A DNA stretch of 64,000 nucleotides from MWBF01 sp040772005 (GTDB lineage Bacteria > Chloroflexota > Anaerolineae > CG2-30-64-16). The notes beneath the pieces are model-generated. The model did not search any database. It saw nothing but the letters and a program-made list of their open reading frames with translations, and was not told the origin of the DNA. Positions 57,091 through 64,000 of the stretch are shown one piece after another. The stretch spans positions 1 through 64,000 of the forward strand of contig JAXGYZ010000014.1 in NCBI GenBank assembly GCA_040772005.1. Direction: 5' to 3'. How positions within the stretch are numbered: the stretch's first letter is position 1; each line of letters starts with the position of its first letter. A program made the position numbers and the translations under genes.

Positions 57091-57188
57091 GGGGCGAGGC
57101 CGGCCACGAGGGGACGGAGTGGACCCACAATCACGTCCTGATATCCTGACCGCACCGTGAGGCATGCAATCGAGGCTGGCCTCGCCCC
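57091..57188. repeat. Inverted repeat downstream of the aldo/keto-reductase-like gene
   Basis: GGGGCGAGGCCGGCC (57091-57105) pairs with GGCTGGCCTCGCCCC (57174-57188) with one mismatch. It begins 15 bp after the stop codon, in the 319-bp gap (57076-57394) between convergent genes. Confidence 0.75.
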
Positions 57189-57248
57189 TGCGTGCCATAC
57201 AAGACTACGCACTCCTATACACACACCACGTGCCATATGGGAGGCATG

Positions 57249-57344
57249 GGCGAAGAAAACCCTTAACGGGAACGCTATGCACGGTGGGTCGTCGGGCTAC
57301 CTGCCAGTAAGCGGATGGCGGCTGTCGCCGTGGTTTTCTTCGCC
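57249..57344. repeat. MITE-like element with 13-bp perfect terminal inverted repeats
   Basis: GGCGAAGAAAACC (57249-57261) and GGTTTTCTTCGCC (57332-57344) bound a 96-bp noncoding segment with an inner GGCG/CGCC hairpin. Target-site duplication is not clear. The sequence ends 50 bp before the stop of the GAF protein gene. Confidence 0.7.
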
Positions 57345-57394
57345 GCTACATGTTGGCATGACATGCATGAGTGCGGAGACAGCATGCCGCGCCA

Positions 57395-59047
57395 CTACGA
57401 GCGCGCGGGCGCCAGGGCCGCAGGCCGGTCATCGGCGGATTCCGCATGATGGAGCGCATGGGCGACGGTCTGTGCCACCTGCTGCAGGGCAGCAAATTCC
57501 GCCGCGGTGTACGTCTCGCCGTCGCGGCGCGGGCCGAGCAGCAGCAGCCCGTACTGTCGTCCCCCGTGATCCAGCGGCGCCGCGGCCAGCGCATCCCCGC
57601 GCCAGACCCCGTAGGTGCACACCGTCCGCACGCGACCGTCTGTCGTCAGGTTCACCGCGCCCGACGCCGCGCCGAGGCTGCGCGCCGCCTCTTCGAGCAG
57701 CCGCATCACGATTTGCTCCGTGTCCCTCATCTGCAGATAAGCCCGCACTTCCTCACCGTACGCGCGTAGCGGCTTCGTCGTATCCGGCGCTTCCTTGAAC
57801 CGCCGGTCGACGAACGATTGCAGGAGCGACTTCACCGGCGTGAAGGCCGACACCAGGATGAGCGATGTCAGAACCACGGCGACGTCGCTCTCCTCGCCGG
57901 TCACCGCGATGAAGAACTTCTGCAGGAGCGAGACGGTCACGCTCATTACGCCGGCCAGGATGGCGGTCAGCGTGCCCCACAGGATCGTGCGGTTCACGAT
58001 CGCGTCCATCTCCAGCAGGCGATAGCGGAAGATGGCGATTGCCACGCCGAGCGGGAAGATGACGAGCGAGGGCATGTAGAGCAGCGGGTCAAAGCGCAGG
58101 AAGACGCCGAACACCGCGGCCAGGATCCAGATCATCAGCGGGGTGAAGGCGATGATGCTCGCGAGGAGCACGATGCGCGCCTGTACCCGCACAATCTGGG
58201 TGCGCCCGGCCAGCGCGCGGAACACGACCATCGCCAGAAAGAAGAGCGCGCCTCCGGCTGCATAGCGGAAGGTGGCGTTGCGCGCATCGAGGTAGGCATA
58301 AGGATCGACCCGGTTGAGCAGCGCCCGCGCATTCCAGATGGCGAACACAATGGAGACCAGGTAAGGCACCATCAGCAGCCAGGTGTTGCGGGTGACGGTG
58401 CGCAGCTCGTCCGGGAAGCGCAGCGCCAGGCTGATGAGCGCGCCGCCGATGCCGGCGACTGCGGCCGACCAGAGCAGGGTGGCGTTGTGCGTGGTGAAGA
58501 TGTCGAAGTAGAACACCATGACGAGCGCGGTGCTGAAACAGAAGAAGGCCAGCGAGCGGCCAGGCCGCGTCATGCCGCGCACCCGGTAAATCCACAGGCC
58601 GATGGCCATGTATGCCAGCCCTAACAGGTACGGCAGCCAGAAGAGCCGCACCATATCCCGCCGGGGGAACTCCATCAGCCGGACATCCGGATACAGACGG
58701 GCGGATTGGTCATAGCGCCGGACGAAAATCGGGATGCTGTCGCCAACCTTTCGCTCCGCCAGCACGGCCTGGAACTCCTGCGAAGTATTGACCTGTAAGC
58801 CATCCACGCGCACCAGGCGCTCGCGGAATTGCATCCCCTTCTCGCGGCCCGTCCAGCCGTCGCCCCGGGTGTCGTTGACGACGAGGGTCTGGTCGACGAG
58901 GAAGCCGGGGAAAGGCTGGTGGCTCCAGGAGAGCGCGATGATCGGCGCGACGACGGAGGCAACCACTGCGACTACGAACACCGCCAGCGTCACTATCCGG
59001 CTGAGCCGTTCCAGGATATCCACCTTCTTGGTCTTGCCTGCATTCAT
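57395..59047 (-). CDS. Membrane sensor protein with PDZ-like and GAF-like domains, no kinase
   Basis: A 550-aa protein. After an N-terminal helix (IVTLAVFVVAVVASVVAPII) comes an extracytoplasmic PDZ-like segment, residues ~40-125 (RERLVRVDGLQVNTSQEFQA, AERKVGDSIPIFVRR). About seven to eight membrane helices follow, from LFWLPYLLGLAYMAIGLWIY to ILAGVMSVTVSLLQKFFIA. The cytoplasmic end (~440-540: REQIVMRLLEEAARSLGA read here as DTEQIVMRLLEEAARSL) is GAF-like: YGLLLLGPRRDGETYTAAE, FAALQQVAQTVAHALHHAE. No histidine kinase, cyclase or phosphatase domain is present. It lies 15 bp after the Cache-PP2C gene and is probably part of its signalling unit. Confidence 0.7.
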   Translation of the reverse strand: MNAGKTKKVDILERLSRIVTLAVFVVAVVASVVAPIIALSWSHQPFPGFLVDQTLVVNDTRGDGWTGREKGMQFRERLVRVDGLQVNTSQEFQAVLAERKVGDSIPIFVRRYDQSARLYPDVRLMEFPRRDMVRLFWLPYLLGLAYMAIGLWIYRVRGMTRPGRSLAFFCFSTALVMVFYFDIFTTHNATLLWSAAVAGIGGALISLALRFPDELRTVTRNTWLLMVPYLVSIVFAIWNARALLNRVDPYAYLDARNATFRYAAGGALFFLAMVVFRALAGRTQIVRVQARIVLLASIIAFTPLMIWILAAVFGVFLRFDPLLYMPSLVIFPLGVAIAIFRYRLLEMDAIVNRTILWGTLTAILAGVMSVTVSLLQKFFIAVTGEESDVAVVLTSLILVSAFTPVKSLLQSFVDRRFKEAPDTTKPLRAYGEEVRAYLQMRDTEQIVMRLLEEAARSLGAASGAVNLTTDGRVRTVCTYGVWRGDALAAAPLDHGGRQYGLLLLGPRRDGETYTAAEFAALQQVAQTVAHALHHAESADDRPAALAPARS

Positions 59048-59062
59048 GGTCGCTTCACATCC

Positions 59063-60868
59063 CTAAAGGTCGATCTCCGTATCTGCGGAGAAGGGTGTAT
59101 TGGCCTCATCCCGGGCGGATGCAGGCGGGGTCGATGGCTCATCGGTGAGCTTATGCTCCAGGACGAAGAGCGTCACATCGTCCTCCTGCTGCCACTCGTC
59201 ACCAACGAAGGCGAGCAACTCCTCTCGTACGTTATTGGTTAGCGCGCCGGCCTGAGGCTGGCTGCTCGCCAGCACCACTTTCAGGCGCTCCAGGCCGAAA
59301 ACTGCGCCTCCCGGCTTGTGTGCCTCGATCAGGCTCTCGCTGTAGAAGGCAACGCAGTCTCCCGGCTGCAGGATGACTTCCTGCTCGTGGAAGTCCACGT
59401 CGAGGCTCATGCCCAGGGGACTGTCCTTGCCCTGGAGTTCGAATGTCACGCCTTCGCGAATGAGCAGCGGCGAAGAGAATCCTGCGTTGGCGTATCGGAA
59501 GCTGCCGGTCGGCGGATGCAAGCTGGCATAGAGGCAGGCCACTGCGGAATCCGGCCCCAACTCGGGCGCGAGCAGCTTGTTGGCGTGTTCCAACGCACTT
59601 GCAGGCATCAGTATCTGGCAGGCTGAACTGCGCAGCGCGGCACGCGCAGTGGCGAGGACGTGCGCTGCCGGGACCCCGCGCTCGGCCACATCACCAATAA
59701 AGAGCATCAGGTCCCCGTTGGGCAGCAACCGGCAGTCATAGAAGTTTCCGCCGACGAAGCTGGTCGGTTGGTAGTAGACCGCAGTGTCCCAGCCAGGTAA
59801 CAGAGGCAGGTGGCGCGGGATGATGCGCTGGCGTATCTGGCGCATGATGCGGGCTTCCTGCTCGGCCTGGTCCTGGGCGGTGATCTCGGCACGCTGCCCG
59901 CGCAGTAGGAGGGCCACGCCGAAAGTTGGCAGGAGCATTCCCAGGGCCAGAAGCACGACCAGAACTGAGAAATTGCGCCGGAAGGAGTCTGTGGCGATGG
60001 CCCAGTCGTCTTCGGTAATCAGCACCCAGTCCGTACCAGGCACGCCGGCATAGGCCTCGATGATGTCGTTGTTTTCTTCATCCCGCGTGTGTTCCGCAGT
60101 GCCGGGGAGGTCGGCCTGCGCATAGCGCGACATATTCATGGACTGGCCGATGCGCGTGTAGCCAGAGTCGTACAGGATTTTGCCGTTGCCATCCACCACG
60201 TAGGTGTTGCCGCTGCCGCCGATGCGCAGGCGGACGATGGCTGCATAGAACGAGCTGACCCGCGGCTCGCCCAGACGGAACATGCCTGCCAGCACGCCGA
60301 CCAGCTCCGAATTCTCGCCCAGGACGGGAACACTGACCACGATGACCGCCGGTTCGTTGGGGCCTACGGTCGTGGCGTTGGAGAAAAAGGGGCCGGACAC
60401 CTGCAACTGGCTGCGGAAGAAGTCCCGGTCAGACCAATCGTTGCCGACAAACTCGCTGCGTGGAGGCTCGGTCATCAGCACGCGGCCAAAGGAGTCCATG
60501 AACACGGCTCCGCCATCGAAGATCTTGAGCCGGTTGGCAGCATTGGATAACGCGCGGCCCTGGATCTCAGGGTCACGGGTAAGGAAATCGCGTGAGCGCG
60601 CCACGGCATCCAGTTCCGCGGTGAACTTCAACATTTCGTCCTTGAGGCGCACGGCGGACAGGAAGGCCACCTGCCGGTCGTTCTCGACCACCAGGTCCGA
60701 AGCCGCGTCGCGATAAAAGAGGTAGGCCGCAGTTGCCAGCCCGCCCAGAGCCAGGAGCGTCAGGATCGTCATCCCCGCAATCAGCCGCGTGCGCCACTGT
60801 TGTCGCTGGTTGACGCGACGCCTCATCGCGGGGCGTAGCTCGCGGCGAGTCTCAACCTCAGCTATCAC
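59063..60868 (-). CDS. Membrane Cache-PP2C (SpoIIE-type) phosphatase
   Basis: A 601-aa protein from GTG at 60868 (MIAEVETRRELRPAMRRR), with AAGGA eight bases upstream; it overlaps the binding-protein stop by 11 bp. TM1 is LIAGMTILTLLALGGLATAA, then a double-Cache-like sensor (DFFRSQLQVSGPFFSNATTV, VGPNEPAVIVVSVPVLGENS, YVVDGNGKILYDSGYTRIGQ), TM2 FSVLVVLLALGMLLPTFGVA, then a PP2C/SpoIIE domain (~residues 340-570) with VGGNFYDCRLLPNGDLMLFI, GDVAERGVPAAHVLATARA and the terminal DDVTLFVLEH. The first metal motif is GGNFYD and not the usual GGDFYD, an Asp-to-Asn change at a metal ligand position of RsbU/SpoIIE enzymes. It may act on an anti-sigma antagonist. Confidence 0.85.
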   Translation of the reverse strand: MIAEVETRRELRPAMRRRVNQRQQWRTRLIAGMTILTLLALGGLATAAYLFYRDAASDLVVENDRQVAFLSAVRLKDEMLKFTAELDAVARSRDFLTRDPEIQGRALSNAANRLKIFDGGAVFMDSFGRVLMTEPPRSEFVGNDWSDRDFFRSQLQVSGPFFSNATTVGPNEPAVIVVSVPVLGENSELVGVLAGMFRLGEPRVSSFYAAIVRLRIGGSGNTYVVDGNGKILYDSGYTRIGQSMNMSRYAQADLPGTAEHTRDEENNDIIEAYAGVPGTDWVLITEDDWAIATDSFRRNFSVLVVLLALGMLLPTFGVALLLRGQRAEITAQDQAEQEARIMRQIRQRIIPRHLPLLPGWDTAVYYQPTSFVGGNFYDCRLLPNGDLMLFIGDVAERGVPAAHVLATARAALRSSACQILMPASALEHANKLLAPELGPDSAVACLYASLHPPTGSFRYANAGFSSPLLIREGVTFELQGKDSPLGMSLDVDFHEQEVILQPGDCVAFYSESLIEAHKPGGAVFGLERLKVVLASSQPQAGALTNNVREELLAFVGDEWQQEDDVTLFVLEHKLTDEPSTPPASARDEANTPFSADTEIDL

Positions 60869-62240
60869 TAGACTTGTCCTTCCCTGATTGCGCCGGCCGG
60901 TGAGCAGCCTGCACGCGCGCCGAGACATCATGCATGGAACCAACCGGTGCACGCCCGAACGTGAAGATTTGTTCGAACGCAGGCAGGGTCAGTTGCCGGG
61001 CGGCGTCCATGTTCGCGAAAATCTCTGGTATGACCGAGTAGTTGTAGATGCGCGGCTCAGTAAACGCGGCCAGGGTCATGTTGCGGGTCTGCTCAGGATA
61101 GGCCTGCTGCACGTATTGCAGCCACGTGTTGACCAGCGAGGCGCGCGCGGGCTGCAAGAGTTGAGTTCGCGCCATGGCCTGGCAGTATTCCGCACTCGTC
61201 AGGAACTTGATCAAATCCCAGGCCGCCTCGGGATAGCGGGTTTCTCTGTAGATCGCATAGGCGTCGGTAGTCGAGAGGGTGACCTTGGCCCCCGGCCCCG
61301 ATGGCAGCGTGGTGACGCCGATGCGGAAGTCGGCTTTCTCCAGGATATCCTTCAGTGCCCAGGAGCCTTCTTCGACCATGGCGACCTTGCCGCGGATGAA
61401 AGCATCGCGCGTGGAGTCGCCCTGCACATCCAGCCGGGTTGCCATCACCTTGTCGCCCCACATGCGGTCGCGGATCCACTGCATCGCGGCCAGCGCCTCA
61501 GGCTGGTCCATGAGGCTGCGCGTTGGGTCGGATGGGTCCACCAGGTGACCGCCCCATGCGTTGACGTGGACCTGGATGCGATCCCAGGCCACATTCAGCA
61601 TGCTGCCCCACACTACGTTTTCGCCGATGCGTGCCCGATCCACGATGAAGCGGCGCATCGCCAGGTAGTAGTCGCCGTGGGTCCACTGGTCGTCCGGATG
61701 GGAAACGCCGTAACGGTCGAACAGGTCTTTGTTGTAGTACAGGGCCAGCGTGCCCTGATATTTGGGCAGGCCAAACTGCTGGCCGTCCGCAGTGGACAGG
61801 GCTTTGTAGTGGGCCGGATCCCAGTCTTCCAGCGTACTCCTGTCCAGGTCTGCCTCGATATACGGGCCCAAGTCCAGCAGGTAGCCCTTCTGCGCCCAGA
61901 TGGGGAAGTACTCGCAGCAGCCCTGAAAGACATCGGGCGGCGTTTGCGCCGCGAAGTCGTCCACCATCTCTTCGTAGAGGTTATCGGGATCGCGCGTGTA
62001 GAAGACGTGAATGTCGGGGTGCGTCTCGTGGAACTGCTCCAGCATCTGTTGCGCCATGCCGGAGAAGTACTCGCTCTGCCAATCCTGGTACACCATCTGC
62101 ACGATGCTGCTGCCGTGCGGGCCCAGCCCCATGCGCCGGGGCGTGCAGGCAGCCAGGGCCGCGCTGCCGAGCAGTGCGCCGCCCAGCCGCAGAAAAACCT
62201 TGCGCGACATTTTCTTGCGCGAGCGGATAATCTCAACCAT
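60858..62240 (-). CDS. Extracellular solute-binding lipoprotein (sugar type), sensory context
   Basis: A 460-aa protein. ATG at 62240 (MVEIIRSRKKMSRKVFLRL) is chosen because GGACGAGG is upstream; further ATGs lack an RBS. The lipobox LGSAALAAC gives Cys32. The fold is SBP_bac_1-like: VYQDWQSEYFSGMAQQMLEQ, FHETHPDIHVFYTRDPDNLY, TLALYYNKDLFDRYGVSHPD, FIRGKVAMVEEGSWALKDIL, TDAYAIYRETRYPEAAWDLI and KFLTSAEYCQAMARTQLLQ. Such proteins feed sugar ABC permeases, but none is nearby; instead the gene is coupled to the Cache-PP2C phosphatase, which suggests a sensing job. Confidence 0.88.
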   Translation of the reverse strand: MVEIIRSRKKMSRKVFLRLGGALLGSAALAACTPRRMGLGPHGSSIVQMVYQDWQSEYFSGMAQQMLEQFHETHPDIHVFYTRDPDNLYEEMVDDFAAQTPPDVFQGCCEYFPIWAQKGYLLDLGPYIEADLDRSTLEDWDPAHYKALSTADGQQFGLPKYQGTLALYYNKDLFDRYGVSHPDDQWTHGDYYLAMRRFIVDRARIGENVVWGSMLNVAWDRIQVHVNAWGGHLVDPSDPTRSLMDQPEALAAMQWIRDRMWGDKVMATRLDVQGDSTRDAFIRGKVAMVEEGSWALKDILEKADFRIGVTTLPSGPGAKVTLSTTDAYAIYRETRYPEAAWDLIKFLTSAEYCQAMARTQLLQPARASLVNTWLQYVQQAYPEQTRNMTLAAFTEPRIYNYSVIPEIFANMDAARQLTLPAFEQIFTFGRAPVGSMHDVSARVQAAHRPAQSGKDKSSDS

Positions 62241-62325
62241 ATCGCCTCGTCCCTCGTCCCACTCGACCATACCCGTAAGCGGACATCGACTCGTCCGACG
62301 CATATCCTCAGTTAGCAAAATCGTT

Positions 62326-62361
62326 GTGCAGATTATACACTTAAGCCCGTCATAGTTGCAA
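62326..62361 (-). promoter_or_regulatory. Promoter of the binding-protein/phosphatase operon
   Basis: Minus strand TTGCAA (62356-62361), 18-base spacer, perfect TATAAT (62332-62337), about 85 bases before the ATG. The segment AAGTGTATAATCTGCAC matches AAGTGTATAATTTGTAC at the head of the eCIS operon in 15 of 17 bases. The rest of 62241-62507 holds only the leader and the divergent start region of the membrane protein gene. Confidence 0.55.
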
Positions 62362-62507
62362 CATGACGCAACGAGCGTAGAGAGATGGCCCGGCTTCACA
62401 CCAGCAATTGTAGCCCGCAGGCGAAGGCGGCTTGCGTATTGGTGCAATTATGGTACGATAGACGCGCAAGTAATTCCACCAAGTCGTCTGCGTGCAGGAT
62501 GGAGCAG

Positions 62508-63572
62508 ATGCGCACCGCAACTCCCGCCGTCCAGGTGGACATCCGGCCCTATCCGCCGAGTTGGCTGGACCGGCTGACAGAGCGCGTCGGTCGCGTCCGG
62601 GGGCCTGCGTCGCTCCTATACGCGGCGGCAGGGCTGCTCGCCATCGCGCTCTTTGCTCTGAATGACTGGCTCCATACGGGTCACGGGCTGGGCAGCATCT
62701 ACCCTTTCCACATCATCCTGGCGCTGGGGCCGGTCTATACGGTCGCATTCCTACATCTGCTCGACGCGCGGGCCGAGCGTGCCCTCCAACGCATGCGTAC
62801 CCTGCTGGAATGTGATGACGTGGGCTATGAGGAGCTGCACTACCGGCTGACGACCCTACCCGCGGACAAGACGTTCCTGTGCAGCGTGGTCGGTGCTGCT
62901 GTTGGGGCGGCAGCGGTGGCGTTGGAGCGGCTTGCCCTGCCGCAGGCGTTCCGGACATTTGTCTGGACGGATGGCCAGCACTACTTCATCGAGGCGTGGC
63001 TGGTGCTGACATGGTTCGTCTTCGGCGCACTGTTCTATCACACCTATCATCAACTCCGCCTGATCGGTCACATCTACATGGAGCATACGCGCATCGATAT
63101 TGACCAGGTGCAGCCGCTGTTTCACTTCTCGCGCGTAAGTGCCCTCACTGCTGTCGGGTTGCTGCTGCTGCCCTACGGGTGGTATGCGACCGTGCCGGGC
63201 CTGATCACCGATGCCGCGGGCATCGCTTTCGGCGTGCTATTCCCAGTTTTCGCGCTGGTGTCCTTCCTTTGGCCCCTCGTCGGCGCGCACAATCTCCTGG
63301 TAGATGCGAAGGACCGGGCCCTGGCGGAGAATGCGGCGGTCTTGCAGTACGTGCGCGGGCTGCTCTATGGGCAAACCGGGGGCGGGGACTTGGGCGATGC
63401 CAGCGCCTTGAACGATGCCCTGACCGCCCTGCGGGCTGAGCGCCAGGCCATTCTCACGAGCCCGACCTGGCCGTGGCAGCCTGGGACGCCGCGCGGAGTG
63501 GCCGCGGCGCTGCTTCTGCCGGTGGCGGTCTGGTTGATTCAGTGGGTGATCGAGCGGCTGCTTACGACGTGA
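62508..63572 (+). CDS. Seven-helix membrane protein of unknown function
   Basis: A 354-aa protein; ATG at 62508 is taken because AGGA lies eight bases upstream (an ATG at 62499 is also possible). Predicted membrane segments: SLLYAAAGLLAIALFALNDW, PFHIILALGPVYTVAFLHLL, FLCSVVGAAVGAAAVALERL, FIEAWLVLTWFVFGALFYHT, ALTAVGLLLLPYGWYATVPG, AAGIAFGVLFPVFALVSFLW and GVAAALLLPVAVWLIQWVIE. A cytoplasmic helix (LVDAKDRALAENAAVLQYVR) precedes the last one. I recognise no family. Its end overlaps the convergent ABC exporter gene by 11 bp. Confidence 0.75.
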   Translation: MRTATPAVQVDIRPYPPSWLDRLTERVGRVRGPASLLYAAAGLLAIALFALNDWLHTGHGLGSIYPFHIILALGPVYTVAFLHLLDARAERALQRMRTLLECDDVGYEELHYRLTTLPADKTFLCSVVGAAVGAAAVALERLALPQAFRTFVWTDGQHYFIEAWLVLTWFVFGALFYHTYHQLRLIGHIYMEHTRIDIDQVQPLFHFSRVSALTAVGLLLLPYGWYATVPGLITDAAGIAFGVLFPVFALVSFLWPLVGAHNLLVDAKDRALAENAAVLQYVRGLLYGQTGGGDLGDASALNDALTALRAERQAILTSPTWPWQPGTPRGVAAALLLPVAVWLIQWVIERLLTT

Positions 63573-64000
63573 CTTTGGCTTGCTGAGGGGTGCGTTCTTC
63601 CACGAACTGCCGCTCGTACAGCTCGCGGTACAGGCCGCCCGCGGCCAGCAGGGCATCGTGTGCGCCGCGTTCCACGATCTGCCCGCCCTGCACCACGCAA
63701 ATCAGGTCCGCGTCGCGCACGGTGCTGAGGCGGTGCGCAATGATGACTGCGGTGCGGCCCTCCAGCAGTCGCTTCAGCGCGTCCTGGATCAGCGCCTCAG
63801 TGATGGTGTCCACGCTGGCGGTCGCCTCGTCGAGGATGAGGATACGCGGGTCGGCCAGCACCGCACGCGCGATGCAGATGAGCTGGCGCTGGCCCACGGA
63901 GAGATTGCTGCCGCCCTCCTGGATGACGGTCGCATAGCCATCCGGCAGTGCGCTGATGAACTCGTGCGCGTTCGCGAGTTGCGCGGCCGCGATGACCTCC
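63562..64000 (-). CDS. ABC exporter (multidrug/lipid type), C-terminal part of the ATPase domain; gene continues beyond the window
   Basis: The last ~145 residues are in the window; the frame stays open to position 64000. Visible: ANAHEFISALPDGYATVIQE, signature NLSVGQRQLICIARAVLADP, Walker B RILILDEATASVDTITEAL, and H-loop TAVIIAHRLSTVRDADLICV, followed by QGGQIVERGAHDALLAAGGL. These are typical of fused membrane-ATPase half exporters of the MsbA/LmrA type, often heterodimeric. The signature LSVGQRQ has Val in place of the common Gly (LSGGQ), seen in one half of heterodimeric exporters. It is convergent with the membrane protein gene. Confidence 0.88.
   Translation of the reverse strand, partial: EVIAAAQLANAHEFISALPDGYATVIQEGGSNLSVGQRQLICIARAVLADPRILILDEATASVDTITEALIQDALKRLLEGRTAVIIAHRLSTVRDADLICVVQGGQIVERGAHDALLAAGGLYRELYERQFVEERTPQQAKVTS

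Overview
The window is GC-rich chromosomal DNA that most resembles a member of the Chloroflexota. The substrate-binding lipoproteins carry the Val/Glu/Lys-rich linkers behind the lipobox that are common in that phylum, the two peptide-type ABC operons and the Cache/GAF signalling proteins fit it, and the intergenic DNA is full of short dispersed palindromes. I saw no rRNA, tRNA, CRISPR array, integrase, transposase, terminase or capsid gene.

Region 1 (1-26600, all minus strand) is a contractile injection system of the extracellular type (eCIS). It reads right to left from a good promoter at 26709-26738: three-domain glycosyltransferase, sheath, inner tube, T4-type baseplate protein, proline-rich repeat protein, DUF4255/Pvc16-like terminator, AAA+ ATPase, a 100-aa protein, a DUF4157 protein, CIS-tube-domain protein, LysM protein, gpD-like hub, gpV/gp5-like spike, PAAR-like tip, gp25 wedge, two J-like baseplate proteins, a P2-gpI-like protein and a DUF6519 protein cut by the left edge. 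Most junctions overlap or are a few bases long. The four consecutive junctions around the hub, spike and tip genes instead hold palindromes or short tandem repeats.

Region 2 (26800-39700) is a mix of metabolic genes: DinB-like protein, FAD oxidoreductase, alpha/beta hydrolase, two uroporphyrinogen-decarboxylase-type proteins, class 3 lipase, an LCP cell-wall ligase, the AzlC/AzlD exporter, a split ChrA chromate transporter and a TIM-barrel glycosidase-like protein.

Region 3 (39687-57075) handles oligosaccharide or peptide uptake. A complete ABC importer operon (binding protein, two permeases, two ATPases) diverges from a LacI-type regulator, and identical palindromic operators lie over two identically built promoters. 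Then come a phytanoyl-CoA dioxygenase-like protein, a GH78-like rhamnosidase, and a second importer without ATPases that ends in an M28 peptidase and an aldo/keto-reductase-like protein.

Region 4 (57395-64000) holds an unusual signalling triad: a sugar-type binding lipoprotein without permeases, translationally coupled to a Cache-PP2C phosphatase, followed by a membrane PDZ/GAF protein. A seven-helix membrane protein and the end of an ABC exporter close the window.

The points most worth checking are the link between a dispersed intergenic repeat and the repeats of the proline-rich eCIS protein, the repeats confined to the spike/hub junctions, the DUF4157 protein with a beta-barrel-like tail, and the binding-protein/phosphatase triad.
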